Assembly: GCA_900552095.1 (NCBI GenBank)
Contig: URYM01000040.1
Span: forward strand, 1-10,265
DNA: 10,265 nt
From: an uncultured Blautia sp.
GTDB lineage: Bacteria; Bacillota; Clostridia; Lachnospirales; Lachnospiraceae
Direction: 5' to 3'
Shown here in pieces: positions 1 to 7,445 of the stretch. The first letter of the stretch is position 1; every line of letters begins with the position of its first letter. A program made the position numbers and the translations under genes. The notes below the pieces were generated by a model that was not told the origin of the DNA, did not search any database, and was given only the letters and a program-made list of their open reading frames with translations.

Positions 1-49
1 ATCTACACGCGTAAGATCGTCGGCAGCGTCAGATGTGTATAAGAGACAG
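1..49 (+). other. Untrimmed Nextera read-1 adapter (P5 end, i5 index, Tn5 mosaic end)
   Basis: This is not genomic. Positions 1-8 match the end of the Illumina P5 oligo, 9-16 (GCGTAAGA) are an 8-base i5 index, 17-30 are the Nextera read-1 linker, and 31-49 are the 19-bp Tn5 mosaic end finishing in AAGAGACAG. Real sequence begins at 50. Any reading frame that crosses this junction gives artificial residues. Confidence 0.98.
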
Positions 50-1269
50 GTCTGAAACAAACTGAGTTTTCCGCCGGTATTTGCAAGGATTTTATCCTGG
101 AACAATTTTGCATCTCCGGTGGAATATTCGGAGATTTCACAAATTGTTTTTGCTGTTTCCGCAGAAGAGGATTCAGAAACAGGAGGAGCCAGCCGTACCT
201 GTATTGTTACCGGATTGTGATCGGCATACCGGAAACCGGCATCTGTGGTTTTTACTTCCTCCAGAGTCAGGTTGGGGGAGAGTAGAAAGCCATCGATGAT
301 ATAAAACTGGGTGTCAGGACTCTCAGGATCATAGGGCTGATTCAGGAGACGGCAGGAGGGAACCGTGTGATCCTCCGCCAGGATCCAGTCTTCGGACAGG
401 CCGGACAGATCAAGAACCCCTGGGGTCCACAGATCAGGATTGATGACCGGGTACTGCTCCATATCTTCCCGGGAGAAGGTCTGGTTGAAGTCTCCGCCGG
501 CGATGACATAATTTCCTTTTGCATATTCCTGTTCCAGAAATTCGACAAGAAGTTTTGTCTGGGCGATTTTGCCTTCTCCGCTGTCGTAGGCTTCCAGGTG
601 CAGATTGACCAGCACCAGTTCCTTTTCCGTTCCGGAAACGGGGACTCGATTGACCAGAAGACAGCGTTTCAGCTGTCCGAGACGGACAGGCCAGGAAAAG
701 GCTGTCGGGAGGGCGATTCTCTGAGATTCTGAAGCAGAAAAACTGTTTAGAGAGACAAGGCCGCTTTCGACTTTTCCGATTGTGGGGAGCGGATAGGGGA
801 CGTAGTCTACTTTGTAATTGGGAGCGAAAGTGTTCTCGAACTCAGGGAAAGCTTCTGCCAGGTGAGCATACTCATTCACATGATAGGAACGTTTGGAATC
901 CACATCGGTCTCCTGAAGAAAATAGACATCAGAATTTAATTCTTCGATTTGCCGTGTGATTCCGTCCAGATTTGTCCGGATCACATCTTCGGACTTGGGC
1001 CGGACATCTTTTCCGCCGTCCATGAAGAAATCGTGATCCTGATCCAGACCGCCGTATCCGATATTCCAGCTTGTCACACGAAGGCTGTCACCTTCTGAAA
1101 GAGTGCGGGATCCTTTGCCTTCTATTGTAACTGATTCTGTTTCTTCCGGTTTATATTCCCGGATAGAGAGCCAGATCAGAAGGATAAGAAAAACAGAGAC
1201 GGCAATAATAAGAAGAACCGCAATCATTTTGAGGATCAGCGCCAGAGGGCGCGGGAATGCATGTTTCAT
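50..1269 (-). CDS. Membrane-anchored endonuclease/exonuclease/phosphatase family protein, 3' end missing
   Basis: The frame is open from an ATG at 1269 to the insert edge, giving 406 complete codons and no stop, so the C-terminus is missing. A hydrophobic segment at about residues 15-36 follows a basic start and looks like an uncleaved signal anchor, which would place the catalytic domain outside the cell. The phosphodiesterase fold is supported by ordered motifs: SWNIGYGG (67-74, metal-site Asn69), LQET (118-121, metal-ligand Glu120), NLHLEAYD (222-229, His224), GGDFNQ (258-263, Asp260 and Asn262), IIDGF (324-328) and ADHNPV (349-354, catalytic His351). All expected catalytic residues are present. 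About 55 Ser/Thr/Glu-rich residues continue beyond DHNPV, where such proteins usually end soon after. The family includes nucleases, sphingomyelinases and inositol phosphatases, and the substrate here cannot be told. An AGAAAGGAG ribosome binding site lies 6-7 bases before the ATG. Confidence 0.9.
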
Positions 1270-1296
1270 AAATTTAACTCCTTTCTGACTCTTCTG

Positions 1297-1325
1297 ATTA
1301 TATCATGCGGATGGTGCTGAGTCTA
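1297..1325 (-). promoter_or_regulatory. Promoter of the phosphodiesterase-family gene (extended -10)
   Basis: On the minus strand there is a perfect TATAAT at 1297-1302, preceded by the extended -10 element TGA (1303-1305). A 17-base spacer separates it from TAGACT (1320-1325), which matches 4 of 6 bases of the -35 consensus. It lies just upstream of the ribosome binding site of the leftward gene. Confidence 0.7.
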
Positions 1326-1336
1326 CAATTGCGGAC

Positions 1337-1365
1337 TTGCATATGTCCTGATTTTCAGCTAAAAT
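1337..1365 (+). promoter_or_regulatory. Candidate promoter of hslO-nadE-dipeptidase
   Basis: TTGCAT (1337-1342), a 17-base spacer and TAAAAT (1360-1365, 5 of 6 consensus bases) form a plausible sigma-A promoter about 42 bases before hslO. It stands back to back with the leftward promoter: the two -35 elements are only 11 bases apart, so both genes share this 138-base region. Confidence 0.5.
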
Positions 1366-1407
1366 ACAGACAGATATAAGGATGATTTCAGGAAAAGAGG
1401 ATGAAGA

Positions 1408-2283
1408 ATGGATTATATAGTAAGAGCAACTGCAGCGAACGGACAGGTGAGAGCTTTTGCAGCGACAACGAAAGAGATGGCAGAGACAGCCAGGAAGGCT
1501 CACAACACCAGCCCGGTAGTGACCGCAGCCCTGGGCCGCCTTCTGACCGGAGGAGCCATGATGGGTGTGATGATGAAGGGAGATAAGGATATTCTGACGC
1601 TTCGGGTGAAAGGGGATGGTCCCATTCACGGCCTTACGGTGACAGCGGATGCGAAGGGCAGAGTAAAAGGATATGCGGATCAGCCGCAGGTGCTGCTTCC
1701 TGCAAATGAAAAAGGAAAGCTGGATGTGGGAACGGCGGTAGGCAGAGGAGATCTGCAGGTGATCAAAGATCTGGGCCTGAAAGATCCCTATGTGGGACAG
1801 GTAGAACTGCAGACAGGAGAGATTGCCGATGATCTGACGTATTATTTCACTGTCAGCGAGCAGGTGCCTTCGGCCGTGGGTCTGGGAGTGCTTATGAATA
1901 AGGACAATACGGTACGGCAGGCCGGGGGCTTTATTCTTCAGCTGATGCCTTTTGCCAGCGAAGAAGTGATCTCGGCGCTGGAACTGAGGCTGGCGGCGAT
2001 GGATTCTGTGACTGAGCTTCTGGATGGAGGCTGTACGCCGGAGATGATTCTGGAGCGTCTTTTGGACGGTATGGAACTGGAGATAAATGAGAAGACGGAG
2101 ACTTCTTTCTTCTGTAACTGCAGCAAGGAGAGGGTGGCGAAGGCGCTGATCAGTCTGGGAGCAGAAGAATTAAGAAGCCTGATCGCAGATGGAGAGCCGG
2201 TAGAACTGGGATGTCAGTTCTGTGCAAGTAAATATGAATTTACTGTGGATGAGCTGGAAGAGCTCCTGAAGCTGGCCCGGTAG
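1408..2283 (+). CDS. hslO: Hsp33 family redox-regulated chaperone
   Basis: The 291-residue product has the usual length and layout of Hsp33, a cytoplasmic holdase that binds unfolding proteins under oxidative stress. The N-terminal domain begins MDYIVRATAANGQVRAFAA and includes a segment around GRLLTGGAMMGVMMKGD. The C-terminal redox switch is complete, with CNC at residues 236-238 and CQFC at 269-272. By family knowledge these four cysteines hold zinc in the reduced state and form disulfides on activation. The ATG at 1408 follows a GAAAAGAGG ribosome binding site by 7 bases. An ATG at 1401 is in another frame and gives only 61 codons. The gene leads a co-directional set with nadE (12-base gap) and the dipeptidase, probably one transcript. 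Confidence 0.97.
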   Translation: MDYIVRATAANGQVRAFAATTKEMAETARKAHNTSPVVTAALGRLLTGGAMMGVMMKGDKDILTLRVKGDGPIHGLTVTADAKGRVKGYADQPQVLLPANEKGKLDVGTAVGRGDLQVIKDLGLKDPYVGQVELQTGEIADDLTYYFTVSEQVPSAVGLGVLMNKDNTVRQAGGFILQLMPFASEEVISALELRLAAMDSVTELLDGGCTPEMILERLLDGMELEINEKTETSFFCNCSKERVAKALISLGAEELRSLIADGEPVELGCQFCASKYEFTVDELEELLKLAR

Positions 2284-2295
2284 AAAGGTGGAAAA

Positions 2296-4206
2296 ATGAG
2301 AGACGGATTTTTAAAGGTGGCAGTGGGAACGCCGAAGACTGCGGTGGCAGACTGCAGAAAAAATGCGGATGAGATTTTGCGCTTAATTGGGGAGATGGAG
2401 CAGAGAAAAGCGAAACTGATGGTCTTTCCGGAACTGTGCATTACGGGATATACCTGTGGGGATCTGTTCTGGCAGAAAGCGCTTCTGGAGGCGGCAAGAG
2501 AGGAGATGCTGCGCATTGCTGCAAAGACGAAGCAGACGGATGCCCTGATCTTTGTGGGCCTGCCTTTTGCTTACGGCGGAAAATTATATAATATTGCCGC
2601 GGCACTGAACCATGGGGCGGTTCTGGGACTGATTCCCAAGACTCATCTGCCCAATTACGGGGAATTCTATGAGGCCAGGCAGTTTGCTCCGGCCCCGGAG
2701 GAGACGGGGGAGGTGATCCTGGATGGAAAGAAGGTTCCTTTTGGAACCCGGTTTCTGTTTGCCTGTCCGGAGATGGAGGAGCTTACAGTGGCCGCAGAAA
2801 TCTGTGAAGACCTCTGGGTTCCGGAACCTCCCAGTATCCATCATGCACTGGCCGGAGCAACGGTTCTGGTCAATCTTTCCGCCAGCGATGAAGTGACAGG
2901 AAAGGACAGATACCGGAGAAATCTTGTGGCCGGGCAGAGTGCCCGCCTTGTGTGCGCTTACCTTTATGCTACGGCGGGGGAAGGAGAGTCTACAACCGAT
3001 CTTGTTTTCGGAGGACAGAATCTGATCGGGGAGAACGGTCAGATCCTGGCGGAAGGGAAGCGTTTCGGAAATAAGACCCTGTATGCAGATCTGGATCTTT
3101 CTTATCTGACAGGGGAACGAAGAAGAATGACTACCTTTCCGGCAGCGGAAAATGGAGATTACCGCAAAATTGCATTTTCTCTGAAAAAGGAAGAGACTGC
3201 TCTGGAACGTTATTTTTCCCCGCATCCCTTCCTGCCGGATGACCGGCATGAGGTGGAGGAACGCTGCGATGAGATCCTGAATATCCAGGCGATGGGACTG
3301 AAAAAACGCCTGGAGCATGTACATGGAACGCATGCAGTGCTGGGAATTTCCGGAGGGCTGGATTCTACGCTGGCGCTTCTTGTCACGGCGAGGGCTTTCG
3401 ATCTTCTGGGACTGCCCCGGGATCAGATTACGGCTGTCACCATGCCCGGATTCGGGACGACAGACCGGACGTATCAGAATGCCTGCGAGATGACCAGGCA
3501 GCTGGGAGCTACGTTAAAAGAAGTGGATATTCGGGAAGCGGTGACGATCCATTTCCGGGATATCGGACATGACAGTGAGGTTCATGACGTGACCTATGAA
3601 AATGCCCAGGCCAGGGAGAGAACGCAGGTGCTGATGGATATCGCCAACAAAAATGGAGGGCTGGTGATCGGAACGGGAGATCTCTCCGAACTGGCGCTGG
3701 GATGGGCGACCTACAATGGAGATCATATGTCGATGTACGGGGTAAATGGATCTGTTCCCAAGACTCTGGTACGGCATCTGGTAAATTACTGGGCAGATAC
3801 CTGCGGGGAGGAGAAACTTTCTGCCATTTTGCGGGACGTGCTGGACACACCGGTCAGCCCGGAACTTCTGCCGCCCCGGGATGGGGATATTGCGCAGAAG
3901 ACAGAAGATCTGGTGGGGCCTTATGAACTTCATGATTTCTTCCTGTATTATATGATGCGGGCGGGTTATGATCCGGCTAAAATCTACCGGATAGCAAATC
4001 TGGCATTTGCAGGCGTATATGAGGAAGAAACCATCCTGAAATGGCTGAAGAAATTTTACTGGAGATTTTTCTCTCAGCAGTTTAAGCGTTCCTGTCTGCC
4101 GGATGGCCCGAAGGTGGGAAGTGTGGCGCTCTCGCCCAGAGGAGACTGGCGGATGCCCAGCGATGCCTGCGTGCGGGTGTGGATGGATCAGCTGGAAAGA
4201 CTGTAG
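2296..4206 (+). CDS. nadE: Glutamine-dependent NAD+ synthetase
   Basis: The 636-residue, two-domain enzyme makes NAD+ from nicotinic acid adenine dinucleotide, ATP and glutamine, the last step of NAD+ synthesis. The N-terminal nitrilase-type glutaminase has its triad at Glu46 (FPELCITGYT), Lys115 (IPKTHLPNYGEFYE) and Cys170 (EICEDLW). The spacing matches the triad of the long, glutamine-using form such as that of Mycobacterium. The C-terminal synthetase domain carries the ATP-binding loop SGGLDS (352-357) and the motif GTGDLSELALGW from about 459. The length is normal for the bacterial glutamine-dependent class, and ammonia is presumably channelled between the two domains. The ATG follows AAAGGTGG at a suitable distance. 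The gene sits 12 bases after hslO and 11 before the dipeptidase start, consistent with co-transcription. Its substrate is also the starting substrate of LarB, encoded further right. Confidence 0.97.
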   Translation: MRDGFLKVAVGTPKTAVADCRKNADEILRLIGEMEQRKAKLMVFPELCITGYTCGDLFWQKALLEAAREEMLRIAAKTKQTDALIFVGLPFAYGGKLYNIAAALNHGAVLGLIPKTHLPNYGEFYEARQFAPAPEETGEVILDGKKVPFGTRFLFACPEMEELTVAAEICEDLWVPEPPSIHHALAGATVLVNLSASDEVTGKDRYRRNLVAGQSARLVCAYLYATAGEGESTTDLVFGGQNLIGENGQILAEGKRFGNKTLYADLDLSYLTGERRRMTTFPAAENGDYRKIAFSLKKEETALERYFSPHPFLPDDRHEVEERCDEILNIQAMGLKKRLEHVHGTHAVLGISGGLDSTLALLVTARAFDLLGLPRDQITAVTMPGFGTTDRTYQNACEMTRQLGATLKEVDIREAVTIHFRDIGHDSEVHDVTYENAQARERTQVLMDIANKNGGLVIGTGDLSELALGWATYNGDHMSMYGVNGSVPKTLVRHLVNYWADTCGEEKLSAILRDVLDTPVSPELLPPRDGDIAQKTEDLVGPYELHDFFLYYMMRAGYDPAKIYRIANLAFAGVYEEETILKWLKKFYWRFFSQQFKRSCLPDGPKVGSVALSPRGDWRMPSDACVRVWMDQLERL

Positions 4207-4210
4207 AGGA
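4205..4210 (+). promoter_or_regulatory. Ribosome binding site fixing the dipeptidase start
   Basis: AGAGGA overlaps the end of the nadE stop codon and lies 7 bases before the ATG at 4218. It favours that ATG over an in-frame ATG at 4179, which lies inside nadE, lacks a comparable site and would add 13 unconserved residues. Confidence 0.7.
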
Positions 4211-4217
4211 AAAGTGC

Positions 4218-5216
4218 ATGAATTATATAGATTTTCACTGTGATACACTGGAACTGTTTGGAAGGGGAGCAGATCAGGGAAGCCTTTTTCAGAACGATAA
4301 GGCTGTAGATTTTTCAAAAATGCGGGAGGCAGGCTGTCTGGCTCAGTTTTTTGCTACGTTTCTCCCGGCGGAGGAATGGCGGAGAAAAAACGGGGAGCCG
4401 GCGGAGGATGAGAAGTACCGGGAGAACCTGTATCAGGGTTTTCTAAGAGAGATAGAAAAGCACAGCAGCCTGATCGGATTTGCGCGCAGTGCCGGAGAGT
4501 ATGAAGACAATAAAAGAGCGGGAAAAATGAGTGCTTTTCTTACCTTTGAAGACGGGCGCATGCTCGAGGGAAGGCAGGAAAATCTGGATCGATTCTATGA
4601 GCTGGGGTATCGTCTGATCACGTTTACCTGGAATTTTGATAACTGCCTGGGAACAGCGGCGCTGGCCGGGCAGTTTAAAAGTCACAGTCCTGAAGATGTG
4701 CCGGAGCGGCAGACTGGTCTGACAGCTTTTGGAAAAGAAACGGTGGAACATATGGAAGAACTGGGAATGATCGTGGATGTGTCCCATGGATCGGATGCTC
4801 TGTTTTTTGATGTGGCGGATGTGGCCAGGAAGCCCTTTATGGCCAGTCATTCCAATGCCCGGAGCCTGACGCCGTCCAGGCGGAATCTTACGGATGAGAT
4901 GATCCGTCTTCTGGGAGAGAGGGGAGGTGTCACAGGACTTAACTTCTGCCCGGGATTCCTGGGCAGGGATCTGGAGCATGAGGAGGGGACAGTTGAACGG
5001 ATCTGCGATCACATTCTGCATATTCTGGACGTGGGCGGCAGCGAGGTACTGGTTCTGGGCTCCGACTGGGATGGATTCTTCCGGGAGACAGAGGTGCCGG
5101 ATCCCACGAAGCTGTATCGGGTCTGGGAGGAATTAAGAAGAAGGGGCCTGTCTCAGGGGCAGATTGAGAAAGTTGCCTTTGGGAACGGAGAGCGGATTAT
5201 ACGGGAACTTTTATAG
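4218..5216 (+). CDS. Membrane dipeptidase family protein (peptidase M19)
   Basis: With the ATG at 4218 the product is 332 residues and begins directly at the conserved strand with the first metal motif, HCD (His7, Asp9). Other M19 hallmarks follow in order: Glu111 in LTFEDG as bridging metal ligand, His190 in VDVSH, His211 in ASHSNAR followed by RNLTDEM, and GSDWDGF at 281-287. These are the binuclear zinc residues of renal-type dipeptidases, which cleave dipeptides, often with D- or dehydro residues at the C-terminal position. There is no signal peptide, so it is probably cytoplasmic despite the family name and may recycle dipeptides or peptidoglycan fragments. All metal ligands appear intact. 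It is the last gene of the hslO-nadE cluster and stops at the base of a strong terminator hairpin. Confidence 0.93.
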   Translation: MNYIDFHCDTLELFGRGADQGSLFQNDKAVDFSKMREAGCLAQFFATFLPAEEWRRKNGEPAEDEKYRENLYQGFLREIEKHSSLIGFARSAGEYEDNKRAGKMSAFLTFEDGRMLEGRQENLDRFYELGYRLITFTWNFDNCLGTAALAGQFKSHSPEDVPERQTGLTAFGKETVEHMEELGMIVDVSHGSDALFFDVADVARKPFMASHSNARSLTPSRRNLTDEMIRLLGERGGVTGLNFCPGFLGRDLEHEEGTVERICDHILHILDVGGSEVLVLGSDWDGFFRETEVPDPTKLYRVWEELRRRGLSQGQIEKVAFGNGERIIRELL

Positions 5217-5248
5217 AAAACGGAGGCGGTGCCTCCGTTTTCTGTTTT
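5216..5248. terminator. Bidirectional intrinsic terminator between converging genes
   Basis: A perfect 12-bp stem (5216-5227 pairing with 5231-5242) with a GGT loop is GC-rich at the loop end and AT-rich at its base. On the plus strand the second arm contains TTTT and TGTTTT follows. On the minus strand the hairpin likewise ends in TTTTC. It lies between the dipeptidase stop (5216) and the LysR stop (5248-5250) and can serve both. Confidence 0.92.
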
Positions 5249-6132
5249 CAGGATTCCTCCACTTCCGGATGTTTGCAGAATTTCAGAAAATCCTGCATAT
5301 AGGGGGTCAGATACTTGCTTTTGTGATAAATCAGATTTAGATCCCGTTTCATGGGAGGCGACAGGGGAATCTGGATTACGGTACAGGTTTCAATATCGTT
5401 TTTTACCAGAAGATAGGGGAGGATGGCCACACCCAGTCCTTCTGCCACCCCCCGGACGATTGCCTGAGTGCTGGCGCTTTCCCAGCGGATCTGAGGGGTG
5501 AGCTGGGAAAGGGAAAAACGGGTATCCAGAATCTTGCGGACGGCGCTTCCCTTTTCCCGGATGAGAAGAGGGAAGGCAAGAAGCTGGGCAAGAGAGATTT
5601 CAGGACGATCACAGAGCGGGTGGCCGGGGGGGACAATGGCGCACAGCTCGTCCTGCAGAAAGGGTTCACAGATCAGATCCGGATGAGAAGGAGGAGCTTC
5701 GATCAGCCCGATGTCAACGGAATTATTGAGAAGAAGCTGTTCAATTACATCGGATTTATTGATCATGGTATTTATTGTAAGATCCGGATAAAGTTTCTGG
5801 AAGCCTTTGATCATTCCCGGGAGAATGTGGGTGCCCAGTGTCATGCTGGCACCCAGTTTCAAAGTTCCGGCGGTATTCCATCCGGCAATGTTTTGTTCCA
5901 TCTCATCAAAAAGGGAGACAATGTGAAGGGCATAACCGTAGAATCTGCGTCCACATTCTGTGGGATAAATATGCCGGTTCAGTCTCTCGAAAAGCCGGAC
6001 CCCATAGTATTCTTCCAGTTCCCGGATGGCAAGGCTCACAGAAGGCTGAGCCAGATGAAGTTCCCGGGCAGCTTTGGTGATCCCGCCCTGTCGAAAAACG
6101 GCGGTAAAAATTTTCATATGGCGAAGAGTCAT
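5248..6132 (-). CDS. LysR family transcriptional regulator, CysL-like
   Basis: The 294-residue protein has the standard LysR layout. The winged helix-turn-helix spans residues 1-60, with GGITKAARELHLAQPSVSLA as recognition region, then a linker helix to about 85. The effector-binding domain covers about 90-290. Its start (LKLGASMTLGTHILPGMI), the DIGLIEAPPSHPDL segment (140-153) and the PPGHPL segment (168-173) resemble the CysL/YwfK and CbbR branch rather than other LysR groups; this is recognition from memory. AGGAGG lies 8 bases before the ATG. The gene is divergent from the paired chromate-family transporter, 124 bases away, the classic arrangement for a LysR regulator controlling its neighbour and itself. 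The co-inducer is unknown; a sulfur or other oxyanion signal would fit but is not shown. Confidence 0.93.
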   Translation of the reverse strand: MTLRHMKIFTAVFRQGGITKAARELHLAQPSVSLAIRELEEYYGVRLFERLNRHIYPTECGRRFYGYALHIVSLFDEMEQNIAGWNTAGTLKLGASMTLGTHILPGMIKGFQKLYPDLTINTMINKSDVIEQLLLNNSVDIGLIEAPPSHPDLICEPFLQDELCAIVPPGHPLCDRPEISLAQLLAFPLLIREKGSAVRKILDTRFSLSQLTPQIRWESASTQAIVRGVAEGLGVAILPYLLVKNDIETCTVIQIPLSPPMKRDLNLIYHKSKYLTPYMQDFLKFCKHPEVEES

Positions 6133-6151
6133 GGCGAATTCCTCCTGAAAG

Positions 6152-6167
6152 ATAACGAATTTGTTAT
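6152..6167. promoter_or_regulatory. Dyad ATAAC-N6-GTTAT, candidate LysR operator
   Basis: Perfect 5-base arms at 6152-6156 and 6163-6167 lie 19-34 bases before the LysR start codon, immediately upstream of its ribosome binding site. The position suits autoregulation. The spacing gives T-N12-A, not the canonical LysR T-N11-A, so the assignment is tentative. Confidence 0.4.
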
Positions 6168-6182
6168 GTATCTGATAGAATA

Positions 6183-6238
6183 AGACTATTTTACTTATGT
6201 TTTGTAGAGAAGTATAATAGGAAACAGAAAAATAGTCT
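6183..6238. repeat. 10-bp perfect inverted repeat flanking the transporter promoter
   Basis: AGACTATTTT (6183-6192) and its exact complement AAAATAGTCT (6229-6238) are separated by 36 bases. The left arm enters the -35 element and the right arm lies just past the expected transcription start. The left arm also overlaps a second dyad, ATAAG-N9-CTTAT (6180-6198). This may be a two-site operator for the divergent LysR regulator. Confidence 0.5.
6190..6218 (+). promoter_or_regulatory. Promoter of the chromate-family transporter pair
   Basis: TTTACT (6190-6195, 4 of 6 consensus bases), a 17-base spacer and a perfect TATAAT (6213-6218) lie about 39 bases before the first transporter gene. Dyads overlap and flank it, so it is probably regulated. 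Confidence 0.72.
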
Positions 6239-6256
6239 ACAGGGAAGGAGATTTTT

Positions 6257-6859
6257 ATGGAAAAAGTACCGGAAGCAAACGCTTTGAAAAATCTGACTCC
6301 GGGACAGATTTACTGGAAATTATTTACAATAACATTCAGTCTGAGTGCCTGCACCTTCGGCGGCGGATTCGTGATCATCAGTATGATGCGAAAGAAATTT
6401 GTGGAGGAACTGCACTGGCTGGAGGAAGAGGAGATGCTGGATATGACTGCGGTAGCACAGTCGTCTCCCGGGGCACTGGGAGTGAATATTGCCATTGTGG
6501 TCGGATACCGGCTGAAGAAAGCGGCGGGAGCGGTAATCTGTACGCTGGGGGCGATTCTGCCGCCTCTGATCATCATTTCCATCATCTCAGTATTTTATAA
6601 TCAGTTCAGGGACAATGCTTACATTGCCGTGGCGCTGCAGGTGATGCGGGCAGGAGTGGCAGCCGTTATCTTTGATGTTGTTCTGGGACTGGCCGGAAAT
6701 ATTTTCAGGACGAAGAGTATACTCTGGATCGGCCTGATGGCTGCGGCTTTTGCCGCCACCTGCTTTTTTAATGTGAGTGCCGTGGTGATCATATTGATTT
6801 GCGGGACTGTAGGGCTTCTTCAAATTAAGCATGAGGAAAGAAAGGAGGAGAGGTTATGA
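6257..6859 (+). CDS. Chromate transporter family protein, short-chain, first of pair
   Basis: The 200-residue membrane protein is a single-domain (short-chain) member of the CHR family. It shows the FGGG motif (34-37) after a first helix at about 20-42, the conserved QSSPGALGVN segment (68-77), then GAVICTLGAILPP (91-103) leading into further hydrophobic segments at about 90-114, 123-150, 154-171 and 173-189. The C-terminus is short and charged. In bacteria with two half-size CHR proteins both are needed and insert in opposite orientations, as reported for Bacillus subtilis, where the pair exports chromate. Whether chromate is the natural substrate in an anaerobe is doubtful; another oxyanion is possible. 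AAGGAG lies 6 bases before the ATG. Its stop overlaps the partner's start by 4 bases (ATGA), so the two are translationally coupled. Confidence 0.93.
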   Translation: MEKVPEANALKNLTPGQIYWKLFTITFSLSACTFGGGFVIISMMRKKFVEELHWLEEEEMLDMTAVAQSSPGALGVNIAIVVGYRLKKAAGAVICTLGAILPPLIIISIISVFYNQFRDNAYIAVALQVMRAGVAAVIFDVVLGLAGNIFRTKSILWIGLMAAAFAATCFFNVSAVVIILICGTVGLLQIKHEERKEERL

Positions 6860-7428
6860 TCTATCTTCGTCTGTTCTGGGCATTCTTTCAGATTGGGCTG
6901 TTTAGTTTCGGAGGAGGTTATGCGGCGGTACCCCTGATTCAGAGTCAGATCGTGGAGACAAATCAATGGATGGAAATGAGCCAGTTTGCAGATCTTATTA
7001 CGATTGCAGAGATGACGCCGGGACCGATTGCCGTAAACAGCGCCACCTTTGTGGGACAGCAGATGGCAGGGCTTCCGGGAGCGGTAATCTGTACGCTGGG
7101 CTGTATTCTTCCGTCTTTTATTATTGTCCTGATCCTGTCTATGCTCTATATGAAATACAGGAAACTGCGCACCATGCAGGGAATTTTAAATGGACTCCGG
7201 CCGGCCATTGTGGCGATGATCGCCTCGGCAGGACTGTCTTTGTTTCTGCTGGCAGTTTTTAACGCTTCTCTGTTTGAAATCCGGATCACAGATTTTCGTG
7301 TGGTAGAAGCGCTTCTCTTCTGCGTAAGCCTGATTCTGCTGCGCCGTTTTAAGGTTGGGCCAATCCCTGTTATCTTCGGTTCCGGGGTGGCGGGAACACT
7401 GATTTATATGATGATGGGAGCGGTGTAA
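6856..7428 (+). CDS. Chromate transporter family protein, short-chain, second of pair
   Basis: The 190-residue paralogue of the preceding protein has the same order of motifs: FSFGGGYAAVP (17-26), the segment EMTPGPIAVN (52-61) and GAVICTLGCILPS (75-87), followed by four or so hydrophobic segments. The MTPGPIAVN version of the second motif is the more canonical one for the family, where the partner has SSPGALGVN. The ATG overlaps the upstream stop (ATGA at 6856-6859) and has its own AGGAGG site inside the first gene. It probably forms a heterodimeric exporter with the first protein. The stretch coding for GAVICTLG is identical at the DNA level in both genes over 25 bases. A convergent lacI gene ends 15 bases downstream. 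Confidence 0.93.
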   Translation: MIYLRLFWAFFQIGLFSFGGGYAAVPLIQSQIVETNQWMEMSQFADLITIAEMTPGPIAVNSATFVGQQMAGLPGAVICTLGCILPSFIIVLILSMLYMKYRKLRTMQGILNGLRPAIVAMIASAGLSLFLLAVFNASLFEIRITDFRVVEALLFCVSLILLRRFKVGPIPVIFGSGVAGTLIYMMMGAV

Positions 7429-7445
7429 AAGCCGGGATAAGGCTT
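7429..7445. terminator. Weak hairpin between converging transporter and lacI genes
   Basis: AAGCC (7429-7433) pairs with GGCTT (7441-7445) around a 7-base loop. On the minus strand it is followed by TTTT, so it might end lacI transcription. Five base pairs is short for an intrinsic terminator, and only this small site occupies the gap between the two genes. Confidence 0.3.

Noticed and set aside
2584..3333. Antisense frame of 249 codons opposite nadE
   Set aside because: Shadow of nadE; no domain, no plausible start site, Cys/His/Arg-rich composition typical of reverse frames.
4179..4217. Upstream start for the dipeptidase
   Set aside because: It would overlap nadE by 28 bases and add 13 residues before the conserved first metal motif; the ATG at 4218 has a proper ribosome binding site.
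3514..4317. Antisense frame of 267 codons opposite nadE
   Set aside because: It lies opposite the well-supported nadE synthetase domain, has no recognisable motifs or ribosome binding site, and its composition is that of a shadow frame.
5620..6183. Plus-strand frame of 187 codons over the LysR gene
   Set aside because: It overlaps the DNA-binding and effector-domain coding region of a clear LysR gene on the other strand and has no family signature.
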